Part shown: piece by piece, positions 15,397-24,136 of the stretch
Numbering within the stretch: the first letter of the stretch is position 1
Layout: the number at the start of each line of letters is the position of its first letter
Assembly (NCBI RefSeq): GCF_014652835.1
Contig: NZ_BMZO01000012.1
Coordinates: 1-64,000, forward strand
Reading direction: 5' to 3'
Length of the DNA: 64,000 nucleotides
Source of the DNA: Limoniibacter endophyticus
GTDB taxonomy: Bacteria; Pseudomonadota; Alphaproteobacteria; Rhizobiales; Rhizobiaceae
Position numbers and translations under genes: made by a program
Notes under the pieces: generated by a model
The model's database searches: none
The model's input: only the letters and a program-made list of their open reading frames with translations
What the model was told of the DNA's origin: nothing

Positions 15397-17706
15397 ATGG
15401 CAGCAAGAACCCAACGACAGAACGGCCTCATCCGGTCTCTCTTCAGCTCTATTGGAAGATCTGGTCCAGGTGCTGATGCGGAACGAGGCCCTCCTTCCCT
15501 TCCACTCCGCTCTCTTTCTGCGGAGCTGGTCTATCTGCGATCCCTGATGCCGTCGCAAGAGGCGGCCGTGCTGTGCTTTGTGGCCGGCGCGGTTTTGCTC
15601 GCCATGTCCTTCGCATTTATCTTTGCAGGATTAAGCGGCCCCGCCTTCGCGCTGTCGTTAGCGCCCTCCGCTCTTCTCTTGTACCTGGGTTATTCTCTGA
15701 GAGACAAGGCGAACGCTTCCGCGTCCGAACTTGCTCGCGTCAACTGTCTCATCGAAGCCGAGCGCCATAGATGGCGGTTGCGCCTCGATATGCAAGCTGA
15801 GGAACTGACACGGCTACGCGAACTGGTTGCCGCGACCGGAGACATGCTGATCCAGCGGGATGACAAGGGCAAGATCGTCATGACAAGCCCCGCGTTCGGA
15901 ACGCTTCTGCACCGGGATAGTCTCCGCGGCCTCACGCTTGCGCAGCTTGGGATCGAGCTGCCACCGACAACGACGTCGATGAGCGCCACGGAGGGTGTGG
16001 ATGAGACCCGTTTTGAAATTCCGATCTCCACCGTGCAGGGCGCGCGTTGGTTCGAATGGCACGAGCGCAGCAGTTTCGATTCTTTCGCACAAACGGTGGT
16101 TCATCGCGCCATTGCGCGCGATATAACGGATCGGCGTCGCAGCGATCTGGCACTTCTGTCTGCTCGGGAGCGTGCCGAATTAGCGAATGAGGCAAAGTCG
16201 CGCTTCCTCGCGACGGTAAGTCACGAAATTCGGACGCCGATGAACGGCATCATAGGCATGGCGAGCCTCCTTGCCGAAACACGACTTTCTGCAGAGCAGA
16301 GGACGTATGTGAACGCAGTTTCTACCTCCGGCGCCGCGCTTCTGGCGCTCATCGAAGATCTTTTGGATTTTTCACGGATCGAGTCGGGCAAGTTTCACGT
16401 CCAGGCACAGACCATGGCAATCGGCGAGGTCGTGGAGAGCGTAATCGAGCTGCTTGCCTCCAAGGCCCATCAAAAACATATTGGCCTGGGTTATTTCATA
16501 GCGCCAGATGTGCCTGCGGTCATCGAATCGGATCCGGGACGTCTCCGTCAGGTCCTGGTCAACCTCGTGAGCAACGCGCTTAAATTCACTGACGCAGGTG
16601 GCATCGCTGTCATTCTCTCATTTGATGATGACAAGCAGGAACTGAGCTTGCAAGTGCGCGACAGCGGTTATGGCATCGCGGCGGACGATCTCGATCGTAT
16701 CTTCGACGAATTTAGCCAGGTAGACAATTCCTCAACTCGCAAACATGAAGGAGTGGGCTTGGGGCTGTCCATCTGTCGAGAGATCATGGAGGCGCTGGGC
16801 GGCTCTATCCTGGTGGAAAGTCGTTTGGGAGAAGGTAGCTGTTTTACTGCCCGACTCCCCGTCAAGGTGATCGAAAGTCCTGCGAAGCATGATTATGCGC
16901 AGCTATATGGCAGGAGAGTTCTAATTCTGCATCCGAGCCTCCTCGAGGGGCAGACCCTTGCTTCCGCTATCGAGGCACGGGGCGGTCACGTTCATGTTGC
17001 ACAAACACCGGAGCAGGTCAGCCTCGACGCGGAAGGCATCTTTGACACTATTATCGCCGATTCCACCGTGGAGCATCTTCACGCCGACGTCATTACGTGG
17101 CTGAAGAAGGCTAACAGGCTGAGGATTGACGCACAAACGATCGTCATGATTACGCCGGATGAGCGCGCGCACTTGGGGGATCTCCGGCGTGCGGGCTATG
17201 GCTCGTTTCTCGTCCGGCCGGTCCGCAGCCAGACACTGGCACGTCTTCTTGCTCAGCCAGCACGCGAGCATGGTCCGTCACTGCCGGGCGATCAGCCGGC
17301 ATTTTCCCAAGCAAGCCGCATGCTGCGTATCCTGCTAGCCGAGGACAACGACATTAACGCTCTTCTCGTAAAGGCCGCCTTGTCGAAAGCTGGGCATGAA
17401 ATCGTCCATTGCCGCAATGGCAAGGAGGCTGTCGATATTCTGTCTGCTGACGGTCCAGGCGGCGTCTTTGATGCGATCCTCATGGATATGCATATGCCTG
17501 TTCTGGACGGTCCCGATACGGTAGCGAGAATACGCGGGCTGGAGAAAAAACAAGGTTTCTCGCCCGTACCCATTCTCATTCTGTCCGCTGACGGTCAGGA
17601 GGCAGCCAGGGAGAAGGTGACGGCTCTCGGAATTTCCGGTTATTTGCTGAAACCCATCAGTCCGCCGGATTTGCTGGCGCAGATCGATCGGCTCGCTGCC
17701 GGGTAA
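15397..17706 (+). CDS. Orphan hybrid histidine kinase with degenerate and intact receiver domains
   Basis: Two membrane segments lie near residues 58-100 with almost no periplasmic loop, so it senses within the membrane or cytoplasm. A PAS-like region follows (about 135-245, ending AIARDITDRRRSD). Next are HisKA with SHEIRTPMNGIIGMASLLAE (His276) and a full HATPase domain (NLVSNALKFTDAGG, GYGIAADDLDRIF, GVGLGLSICREI). After that comes a receiver-like domain (about 505-625) lacking the N-terminal acidic pair and with Arg where the conserved Lys should be (FLVRPVRS). The last domain is an intact receiver (ILLAEDNDIN, Asp697, LSADG, YLLKPI). No response-regulator gene adjoins, so the output partner is unknown. 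It lies 55 bases after lspA and ends at a terminator. Confidence 0.9.
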   Translation: MAARTQRQNGLIRSLFSSIGRSGPGADAERGPPSLPLRSLSAELVYLRSLMPSQEAAVLCFVAGAVLLAMSFAFIFAGLSGPAFALSLAPSALLLYLGYSLRDKANASASELARVNCLIEAERHRWRLRLDMQAEELTRLRELVAATGDMLIQRDDKGKIVMTSPAFGTLLHRDSLRGLTLAQLGIELPPTTTSMSATEGVDETRFEIPISTVQGARWFEWHERSSFDSFAQTVVHRAIARDITDRRRSDLALLSARERAELANEAKSRFLATVSHEIRTPMNGIIGMASLLAETRLSAEQRTYVNAVSTSGAALLALIEDLLDFSRIESGKFHVQAQTMAIGEVVESVIELLASKAHQKHIGLGYFIAPDVPAVIESDPGRLRQVLVNLVSNALKFTDAGGIAVILSFDDDKQELSLQVRDSGYGIAADDLDRIFDEFSQVDNSSTRKHEGVGLGLSICREIMEALGGSILVESRLGEGSCFTARLPVKVIESPAKHDYAQLYGRRVLILHPSLLEGQTLASAIEARGGHVHVAQTPEQVSLDAEGIFDTIIADSTVEHLHADVITWLKKANRLRIDAQTIVMITPDERAHLGDLRRAGYGSFLVRPVRSQTLARLLAQPAREHGPSLPGDQPAFSQASRMLRILLAEDNDINALLVKAALSKAGHEIVHCRNGKEAVDILSADGPGGVFDAILMDMHMPVLDGPDTVARIRGLEKKQGFSPVPILILSADGQEAAREKVTALGISGYLLKPISPPDLLAQIDRLAAG

Positions 17707-17731
17707 GGGGGCATGCTCCTGCCGTTAAGAT

Positions 17732-17758
17732 AAAGGCGCGGAACGCATCCGCGCCTTT
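17732..17758. terminator. Bidirectional terminator, hybrid kinase / dppF
   Basis: AAAGGCGCGGA and TCCGCGCCTTT form an 11-bp stem around a five-base loop, followed by another T. It lies between two convergent genes. Confidence 0.85.
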
Positions 17759-17779
17759 TGGCCTGCTTCAGATGGGGGA

Positions 17780-18619
17780 TCAGGCTGCTTTCGTCTGTTG
17801 CTTCTTTGCAAGACGCGCACGGATCGACTCGACATCGGCGCGCGGCGTGGCGGCAAACAGCGTCTTCGTATAGGCGTGCTGCGGATCAGAGAATACAGAA
17901 TCTCGTGAGCCATGCTCCACGGCCTCGCCGTAATACATGACCATAACTTCGTCAGCGATATATTTCACGACCGAAAGATCATGGCTGATGAAGACATAGG
18001 TCAGGCCGAATTCTTCCTGCAGGTCGGCAAGCAGGTTCAATACCTGCGCCTGTACTGAAAGATCGAGCGCCGAAACCGGCTCGTCGAGCACCAGAAGCTT
18101 CGGATTGAGCATTAGCGCACGTGCAATGGCGATACGCTGGCGCTGACCGCCCGAAAACATGTGCGGATAGCGATTATAATGCTCGGGGCCAAGGCCAACC
18201 TTCACCAGCATCTCGGTGGCACGCTCACGCCGCTCGCCAGCGGACATGTTGGTATTGATCAGCAGTGGCTCGCCGAGCACGTCGCCGATCTTCTGGCGCG
18301 GGTTGAGTGAACCATACGGGTTCTGGAAGATTATCTGCACCATCTGGCGCATTTCCTTGGTGATGCCGTCCTTTGCGACATCGACCTTCTTCCCGTTGAT
18401 GATGATTTCGCCACCGGTCGGTGCGTCAATAAAGGTCAGTATACGCGCTAGAGTGGATTTGCCGCAGCCGGATTCTCCGACAATGGCCAGCGTCTTGCCC
18501 TTTTCCAGGGTGAAGCTGACGCCCTTGACGGCGCTGATGACCTTGTCTTTCTTCAGAAAACCGCCTGGAACGACATAGTCACGCTTGATGTCGCGTGCCT
18601 CAAGAATGACCTCGCTCAT
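17780..18619 (-). CDS. dppF: Peptide ABC transporter ATPase DppF
   Basis: This is the second ATPase of a dipeptide/oligopeptide ABC importer. It has Walker A (VGESGCGKSTLARIL), the Q loop (QIIFQNPYGSLNPRQKIGDVL), signature (FSGGQRQRIAIARAL), Walker B (LLVLDEPVSALD) and a C-terminal oligopeptide/dipeptide domain (DSVFSDPQHAYTKTLFAATP). The 279-residue length fits a trimmed DppF. The ATG overlaps the dppD stop (ATGA). It is the last gene of the dpp cluster. Confidence 0.92.
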   Translation of the reverse strand: MSEVILEARDIKRDYVVPGGFLKKDKVISAVKGVSFTLEKGKTLAIVGESGCGKSTLARILTFIDAPTGGEIIINGKKVDVAKDGITKEMRQMVQIIFQNPYGSLNPRQKIGDVLGEPLLINTNMSAGERRERATEMLVKVGLGPEHYNRYPHMFSGGQRQRIAIARALMLNPKLLVLDEPVSALDLSVQAQVLNLLADLQEEFGLTYVFISHDLSVVKYIADEVMVMYYGEAVEHGSRDSVFSDPQHAYTKTLFAATPRADVESIRARLAKKQQTKAA

Positions 18620-19467
18620 GCCGTCGCTCCCTTGCTGGCTTGCTCTGTCATGAATGAGGAGACGGTTGGAAGGCGGTCACCGGTGGCGTTTTCCGGCAAT
18701 GCGGCGAGAAGCGCCTTGGTGTAGGCGTTCTGGGGGCTTTCGAAAAGGGAGAGCACGTCTGCCTCCTCCATCTTGCGTCCTTTGTACTGGACGATGACCC
18801 GGTCGGCAGTCTCAGCAACGACACCCATATCATGAGTGATCATAATGAGAGCCATGCCATAGCTCTGCTGCAAAGCAACCAGAAGGTCGAGGATCTGTTT
18901 TTGGATTGTCACGTCAAGCGCGGTGGTCGGTTCATCGGCGATGAGGAGCTTCGGATTGCAGGCAATCGCAATCGCGATCATCACGCGCTGACATTGGCCG
19001 CCCGACATCTGATGCGGGAACTGCTTCAGCCGTTCTGCCGGGTTGGGAATGCCAACCTGATCGAGCAGCTCAATCGCCCGTGCTCGCCGTTCCCTCTTGC
19101 CGAGTCCCATGTGGATTCGCAGCACCTCTTCCAGCTGGAAGCCGACCGTAAAGCAGGGGTTCAGGCTGGCGATAGGTTCCTGGAAGATCATGGCGACGTC
19201 CTTGCCGATGATCTTGCGCTTTTCCGACTTCGACATCGTCAGCAAATCCTTGCCATCGAAGGTCAGCTTGTCGGCGGTGATATGGGCGGTCCAGGGAAGG
19301 AGCCCCATGACTGCCAGCATCGCTACCGATTTGCCGGAACCCGATTCTCCGACAATAGCCAGAACGTCGCCCGGATCGACAGACATTGAGACGCCGTCGA
19401 CGGCTCGAAACATGCCGCTTGCCGTCTCGAATTCGACAGTCAGATTCTGAATTTCCAAGAGCGCCAT
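18616..19467 (-). CDS. dppD: Peptide ABC transporter ATPase DppD
   Basis: This is the first ATPase of the importer, with Walker A ([19 protein letters not shown]), the Q-loop segment ([20 protein letters not shown]), signature ([16 protein letters not shown]), Walker B ([12 protein letters not shown]) and the C-terminal peptide-transporter domain ([20 protein letters not shown]). It lies 3 bases from the dppC stop and overlaps dppF. The last 20 residues differ from E. coli DppD and are probably tolerant to variation. Confidence 0.92.
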   Translation of the reverse strand: MALLEIQNLTVEFETASGMFRAVDGVSMSVDPGDVLAIVGESGSGKSVAMLAVMGLLPWTAHITADKLTFDGKDLLTMSKSEKRKIIGKDVAMIFQEPIASLNPCFTVGFQLEEVLRIHMGLGKRERRARAIELLDQVGIPNPAERLKQFPHQMSGGQCQRVMIAIAIACNPKLLIADEPTTALDVTIQKQILDLLVALQQSYGMALIMITHDMGVVAETADRVIVQYKGRKMEEADVLSLFESPQNAYTKALLAALPENATGDRLPTVSSFMTEQASKGATA

Positions 19468-19470
19468 GGA

Positions 19471-20394
19471 TCAGGACCTCTTCAGTTTCGGATCAAGCGC
19501 ATCGCGAAGACCGTCGCCCATCAGGTTGATGGCAAGAACAGTCGTCAGGATAGCGACGCCGGGGAACGTGACAACCCACCAGGCACGCAGAATAAACTCG
19601 CGCGCTTCGGCTAGCATGGTACCCCATTCCGGCGATGGTGGCTGTGCACCCATGCCGAGAAAGCCGAGTGCAGCCGCGTCGAGGATCGCGTTGGAGAAGG
19701 AGAGCGACGCCTGCACGATGAGCGGAGCTGCGCAGTTGGGCAGGATTGTCTTGAACATGAGCCGAAGCGGGCTTGCACCGGCTAGACGCGCCGCGGTCAC
19801 ATAATCCTTGCTCGCTTCGGTCATGACGGCCGCGCGTGTCAGGCGCACGAAGTGCGGTTGGAGCGTGATCGCGATTGCGATCATTGCATTGACGAGACCT
19901 GGCCCGAGAATGGCAACAAGGACAAGCGCCAGAAGCAGAGAAGGAAAGGCTAGGATGATGTCCATGATGCGCATGATCACAGTGTCGATCCAGCCGCGGA
20001 AGTAGCCAGCGATCAGGCCGATCAGAATTCCGCCGAACAGCGCAATCACTGTTACGAAGACCCCGATGAACAGCGAATAACGGGCGCCATAGATCAGGCG
20101 GGAAAGAATGTCGCGTCCCACTGGATCGGTGCCGAGCAAGAACGTCGTACGTCCGCCCTCCTGCCAGAATGGCGGAAGAAGAACGGCGTCGCGATATTGC
20201 TGGTGGGGCAGGTGAGGCGCGATCACAGGTGCGAGGAGTGCGACTGCAACGAGAACCACGAAGACGCAAAGACCGGCAACGGCCCCTTTGTTTTCGGAGA
20301 AATAATACCAGAACTCGGCGAACATCTTGCGGCGAATGGCGCTAGATGACTCAGCGACTGCTCCGGCAGAACTGGTTTGCGTGGTCTGAGACAT
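19471..20394 (-). CDS. dppC: Peptide ABC transporter permease DppC
   Basis: This inner-membrane permease has six predicted membrane segments, the N-terminal OppC-type domain (FWYYFSENKGAVAGLCVFVV), a LLGTDPVGRDILSRLIYGAR segment and the EAA loop (AARLAGASPLRLMFKTILPN) that contacts the ATPases. The ATG at 20394 (307 residues) is preferred because GGAAGAG precedes it. Another ATG at 20409 overlaps the dppB stop as TAATG and would add five residues. Frames further upstream lie inside dppB. Confidence 0.9.
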   Translation of the reverse strand: MSQTTQTSSAGAVAESSSAIRRKMFAEFWYYFSENKGAVAGLCVFVVLVAVALLAPVIAPHLPHQQYRDAVLLPPFWQEGGRTTFLLGTDPVGRDILSRLIYGARYSLFIGVFVTVIALFGGILIGLIAGYFRGWIDTVIMRIMDIILAFPSLLLALVLVAILGPGLVNAMIAIAITLQPHFVRLTRAAVMTEASKDYVTAARLAGASPLRLMFKTILPNCAAPLIVQASLSFSNAILDAAALGFLGMGAQPPSPEWGTMLAEAREFILRAWWVVTFPGVAILTTVLAINLMGDGLRDALDPKLKRS

Positions 20395-20408
20395 GGTCTT
20401 CTCTTCCA

Positions 20409-21413
20409 TTAGTGCCGGATACGCGGATTGATCAGTCCGTAGAGGACATCGACGATGAGATTGACCACCATGATGATGCCGGCGATGATCAGAAGGCCGC
20501 TTTGGATGACCGGATAGTCCCGACGGAACACGGAATCGACCATCCACTTGCCGATGCCCGGCCAGGAGAAGATAGTTTCCGTCAGGATCGCGCCCGCGAG
20601 CATGACCCCAATCTGGAGGCCGATGGTCGTAATGACCGGGATGAGCGCGTTACGCAGGGAATGAATGCCAACGACGCGAAAAGTGGAGAGACCCTTGGCG
20701 CGCGCGGTGCGCACATAATCTTCCGAAAGCACTTCCAGCATGGCCGAACGCGTCTGACGCGCGATCACGGCCAAGGGAATGGTGCCAAGGACGATCGAAG
20801 GCAGGATGAGGTGGCTTACGGCTGACTTGAATGCTCCGCTCTGTCCGGAAAGCAAGGAGTCGATCAGCATGAAGCCGGTGACTGGCGGGAAGAAATACAT
20901 GAGTGAAATGCGGCCTGAGACAGGTGTCCATTGAAGGATGCCCGAAAACAGGATGATCAACAGAAGGCCCCACCAGAAAATAGGCATGGAATAGCCTACA
21001 AGGGCTGTTCCCATTACGGTCTGATCAAAGAACGAGCCGCGCTTGATGGCGGCGATTACGCCCGCGGGAATGCCGATCACGATGGCAAGGAACATGGCGC
21101 ACATGGCCAGTTCGAAAGTGGCCGGGAAGAGCTCGAAGAACTGGTCCAGTACAGGGCGTTTGGTAACGATGGAATTGCCGAAATCGCCGGTCAGAACGCC
21201 CCCGAGATAGTCCAGGTACTGTATGACCAGCGGACGGTCGAGGCCGAGCTGGGCGCTGATTTGTGCATGGCGCTCGGGGGACATGACGCGTTCGCCCGAA
21301 AGCAGCGCCACCGGGTCGCCGGGAAGCAGGCGGATGAAGGAAAAGGCAATTATCGACACACCGATGAATGTCGGTATGAGGACGGCAAGCCGTTTTAGAA
21401 GAAACCGGAGCAT
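20409..21413 (-). CDS. dppB: Peptide ABC transporter permease DppB
   Basis: This permease partner of DppC starts MLRFLLKRLAVLIPTFIGVS, the usual N-terminal membrane segment and OppB-type domain. It continues with RLLPGDPVALL and the EAA motif RTARAKGLSTFRVVGIHSLR. The ATG at 21413 gives 334 residues, close to the 336-339 of known DppB proteins, and has AAGG six bases upstream. The open frame continues upstream to 21533 without support. A hairpin terminator lies between dppA and this gene. Confidence 0.92.
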   Translation of the reverse strand: MLRFLLKRLAVLIPTFIGVSIIAFSFIRLLPGDPVALLSGERVMSPERHAQISAQLGLDRPLVIQYLDYLGGVLTGDFGNSIVTKRPVLDQFFELFPATFELAMCAMFLAIVIGIPAGVIAAIKRGSFFDQTVMGTALVGYSMPIFWWGLLLIILFSGILQWTPVSGRISLMYFFPPVTGFMLIDSLLSGQSGAFKSAVSHLILPSIVLGTIPLAVIARQTRSAMLEVLSEDYVRTARAKGLSTFRVVGIHSLRNALIPVITTIGLQIGVMLAGAILTETIFSWPGIGKWMVDSVFRRDYPVIQSGLLIIAGIIMVVNLIVDVLYGLINPRIRH

Positions 21414-21555
21414 GGAAGACCTTCGGTAGTTTCCTTTGCTGCATGGACCATAGCACAGAACCAGAATCGGTTCAGGAAGGCGTTGCGGCAGCGTGAATAT
21501 CAGGGGTGCCGCGCGAAAGAAGCGGATGGTCACCGACGACTGATCGATAGTCTAT

Positions 21556-21588
21556 TCAAAAAGGCGCCCGTTTTACCACGGGCGCCTC
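21556..21588 (-). terminator. Terminator-like hairpin between dppA and dppB
   Basis: On the minus strand GGCGCCCG and CGGGCGCC form a perfect 8-bp stem with an 8-base loop and a following T5 tract. It comes 25 bases after the dppA stop and about 140 bases before the dppB start. Partial termination here would give more binding protein than transporter. Confidence 0.8.
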
Positions 21589-21612
21589 GATAGGCCGAAT
21601 TTCGACGACTGT

Positions 21613-23208
21613 TTACTCTGCGATGTCCACGCCGTCAAACGCGAAGTCGCCAAGCGGGCTCTGGACGAAGCCTTCGACTTCCTTGCGCATTGGAACGAAG
21701 GAGATCGAATGGTTGAGCGTCGCCCATGGTGCTTCGCGCTTGAACACAGCCTGCGCCTGCTCGTAAAGTTCGGTGCGCTCGGCCTGGTCCGAGGTTTCCT
21801 TCGCCTTCAGGACGAGATCGTTGAACTCGTCATTCGCCCACTGCGCACGGTTATTGCCGCCAACGGCGTCCTTGCCGAGCAGGGTGTGCAGGAAGTTGTC
21901 TGGATCGCCATTGTCTCCGGTCCAGCCCAGAATGACGGCGCCGTCGCGGTCTTTCGCTTTGGAGCGTTCCAGATATTCCGCCCATTCGTAGGAGACGATT
22001 TCAACCTTGACACCGATCTGCTGGAAGTCGTTCTGGATGATCTCGGCAGCGCGGCGGGCATTCAGCATGTACGGACGCGAAACAGGCATCGCCCAGATCT
22101 TCATCGAAAGATCGGTTACGCCAGCGGCTTCGAGTTCAGCCTTTGCCTCTTCCAGATTGTAGGCGTCGTCCTGCGTGTCCTCGGCGTAGGACCACATGGT
22201 CGGTGGAAGCGGGTTCTTAGCCGGCTCGGCCGCACCCTGGAACACAGCATCGACAATGGCCGGCTTATTGATGGCCTTGTTGAGTGCCCGGCGCACTTCC
22301 GGCTTGTCGAACGGAGCCTGGGTGGTGTTGTAGGCCATGTAGGCGACATTGAGACCAGGTTGTTCCATGACCTTCAGGTTCGGGTCGGCCTGCATTTTCT
22401 CGACGTCGGCAGCATTCGGGAACGGCATCAGGTGGCATTCACCAGCGGTGAGCTTCTGATAGCGGATCGATGCATCAGGCGTGATGGCGAAGACGAGATC
22501 ATCAATCTTCTGCGCGCCACCCCAGTAGTCAGGATGTGCCTTGTATCGGATCACGGCGTCCTGTTGGTAGGCAACGAAAGCGAACGGGCCAGTGCCCAGC
22601 GGCTGCTGGTTCAGCTTTTCCTTGACACCATCGGCTTCGAGCTTGTCTGCATATTCCTTCGACATGATCGAGGCAAAAGGCATTGCGAGGTTGGCAAGGA
22701 ATGGCGCTTCAGGCTTCTTCAGCGTGAACTTGACCGTCATGTCGTCGACCTTTTCGATCTTTTCGATCAGGTCTGGCATCCCCATTCCATTGAAATATTC
22801 CCAGGAAGCGCCAGCAACATACTGGTTCCAGGAGTTCTCTGAGCTGAACTGGCGTTCGAACGAGAAAATGACATCATCAGCGTTCAATTCACGCGTCGGT
22901 GTGAAGAAGTCGGTGGTCTGGAACTTGACACCCGGGCGCAGCTTGAAGGTGTATTCGAGGCCATCTTCCGAAATTTCGTAGCTTTCCGCGAGGCCAGGCT
23001 CGGTCTCGGTCGTGCCCTTCTTGAATTCGAGCAGTCGGTTGTAGACTGTATGCGCGGCGGCGTCGAACGTGGTGCCTGCGGTATAGAGGCTGGGATCGAA
23101 GCCCTCTGGCGATCCTTCCGAGCAGTAGACGAAGGTCTTTGCGCTCGCTGCGCCTGAGAACATGGTGGCAGCAAGTAGCGCCGCGGCAAACGCGGTTTTC
23201 AGTTTCAT
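21613..23208 (-). CDS. dppA: Periplasmic dipeptide-binding protein DppA
   Basis: This is a family-5 extracellular solute-binding protein of 531 residues with a signal peptide (MKLKTAFAAALLAATMFSGA, cleaved after ASA near residue 23). It has the family signature around FVYCSEGSPEGFDPSLYTAG and a TVYNRLLEFKKGTTETEPGLAESYEISEDG-type segment, here cited only by its start TVYNRLLEF. The C-terminal NPHFP-like groups are replaced by ILGWTGDNGDPDN, typical of DppA. It captures di- or tripeptides (possibly haem in some relatives) for DppBCDF. The upstream region to 23479 holds the promoter and a candidate operator. Confidence 0.94.
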   Translation of the reverse strand: MKLKTAFAAALLAATMFSGAASAKTFVYCSEGSPEGFDPSLYTAGTTFDAAAHTVYNRLLEFKKGTTETEPGLAESYEISEDGLEYTFKLRPGVKFQTTDFFTPTRELNADDVIFSFERQFSSENSWNQYVAGASWEYFNGMGMPDLIEKIEKVDDMTVKFTLKKPEAPFLANLAMPFASIMSKEYADKLEADGVKEKLNQQPLGTGPFAFVAYQQDAVIRYKAHPDYWGGAQKIDDLVFAITPDASIRYQKLTAGECHLMPFPNAADVEKMQADPNLKVMEQPGLNVAYMAYNTTQAPFDKPEVRRALNKAINKPAIVDAVFQGAAEPAKNPLPPTMWSYAEDTQDDAYNLEEAKAELEAAGVTDLSMKIWAMPVSRPYMLNARRAAEIIQNDFQQIGVKVEIVSYEWAEYLERSKAKDRDGAVILGWTGDNGDPDNFLHTLLGKDAVGGNNRAQWANDEFNDLVLKAKETSDQAERTELYEQAQAVFKREAPWATLNHSISFVPMRKEVEGFVQSPLGDFAFDGVDIAE

Positions 23209-23385
23209 GGAACACTCCCCATTGATTGGGCTCTTGAAAGAGCCGTGTCAAATATCTAAGCAAAGTTTTAAACCGAATGAAACAAGCTTTTTCGGGCTGG
23301 TTCCTTGGCGGAAGGTGTTAAAGCGTCTCGACAAGACGCAATGATCTTTCCATGAAACGAAATGCCGGAAATCTTTCAAAAATAG

Positions 23386-23395
23386 ACGTAAACGT
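23386..23395. promoter_or_regulatory. ACGTAAACGT box between dppA and DUF924 gene
   Basis: The 10-mer ACGTAAACGT lies in the divergent region, followed by a partial second copy (ACGTAAACGG at 23392-23401). Its exact reverse complement occurs upstream of fadD. Similar boxes are known for LiuR-type MerR regulators of branched-chain amino-acid and fatty-acid catabolism, but assignment is tentative. Confidence 0.35.
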
Positions 23396-23479
23396 AAACG
23401 GAACTTCGAAACTCATTTAACAAAGATGCGTTTCATATGACGTGACCGGATGGTCCGGCGCTTGTAAAAAAGGTGTGAA

Positions 23480-24022
23480 ATGGCGATGACTGGTTGGCAG
23501 CAGAAGGTCCTCGACTTCTGGTTTAAGCAGATGGACAGAGAAAACTGGTTCAAGCCGGGCGGGGAAACTGACAGGCAGATTCGCGACGAGTTTGCCGATC
23601 TTCACAGTAAGCTTTCCAGCGAGATTCCGACCCAGTGCCTTTATGACGCCCGGTCGGCGCTTGCTGCCATCATCGTTCTCGACCAGTTCTCACGCAACAT
23701 GTTCAGGGGAACGGAGAAAGCATTTGCATTCGATCAGGTCGCACTCGCCTTGGCTCGCAACGGCCTTACACAACAATTTGATGCCGTCCTCTCCGAAGAG
23801 GAGAAAGTTTTTCTCTATCTCCCGTTTATGCATGCCGAGGATCTGGCGGCGCAGCAGGAAAGCGTCAGACTGTTCCTGAAATTCGAGGGGAATCTGGGTT
23901 TTGCGCTGGAGCACCACGATATAATCGCTCGCTTTGGCCGCTTTCCGCACCGAAATCAGGCGCTCGGGCGCGAGACAACTCCTGCCGAAGCCAGGTTTAT
24001 GGAAACTCATAAGGGCTTCTGA
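23480..24022 (+). CDS. DUF924-family protein
   Basis: This 180-residue soluble protein belongs to the DUF924 family. It has the start QKVLDFWFKQMDRENWF, the central IIVLDQFSRNMFRGTEKAF, and FLYLPFMHAEDLAAQQ followed by FGRFPHRNQALGRETT. The family is alpha-helical and TPR-like, and its biochemical role is not established. AAGGTG lies just before the ATG at 23480; an ATG two codons later is possible. It is divergent from dppA and precedes fadD on the same strand with a 114-base gap. Confidence 0.88.
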   Translation: MAMTGWQQKVLDFWFKQMDRENWFKPGGETDRQIRDEFADLHSKLSSEIPTQCLYDARSALAAIIVLDQFSRNMFRGTEKAFAFDQVALALARNGLTQQFDAVLSEEEKVFLYLPFMHAEDLAAQQESVRLFLKFEGNLGFALEHHDIIARFGRFPHRNQALGRETTPAEARFMETHKGF

Positions 24023-24035
24023 TGAAGCTTGTTTG

Positions 24036-24045
24036 ACGTTTACGT
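24036..24045. promoter_or_regulatory. ACGTTTACGT box upstream of fadD
   Basis: TTGACGTTTACGTAA contains a 10-mer that is the exact reverse complement of the box at 23386. It lies 91 bases before the fadD start. This is a candidate operator for a fatty-acid or branched-chain acyl-CoA regulator. Confidence 0.38.
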
Positions 24046-24136
24046 AATTGTCGCTCTTGCAGAGTGCCCGATAGTGGAACTAGGATCGTGGCGGGAAGAG
24101 GAGCAAGCGGTCGGCTGATCGCAAGTGGAGGGTCTG

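Noticed and set aside
21709-22842. Long plus-strand frame opposite dppA
   Set aside because: High GC-rich codon pattern of dppA produces open antisense frames; the dppA product has clear signal peptide and family signatures.
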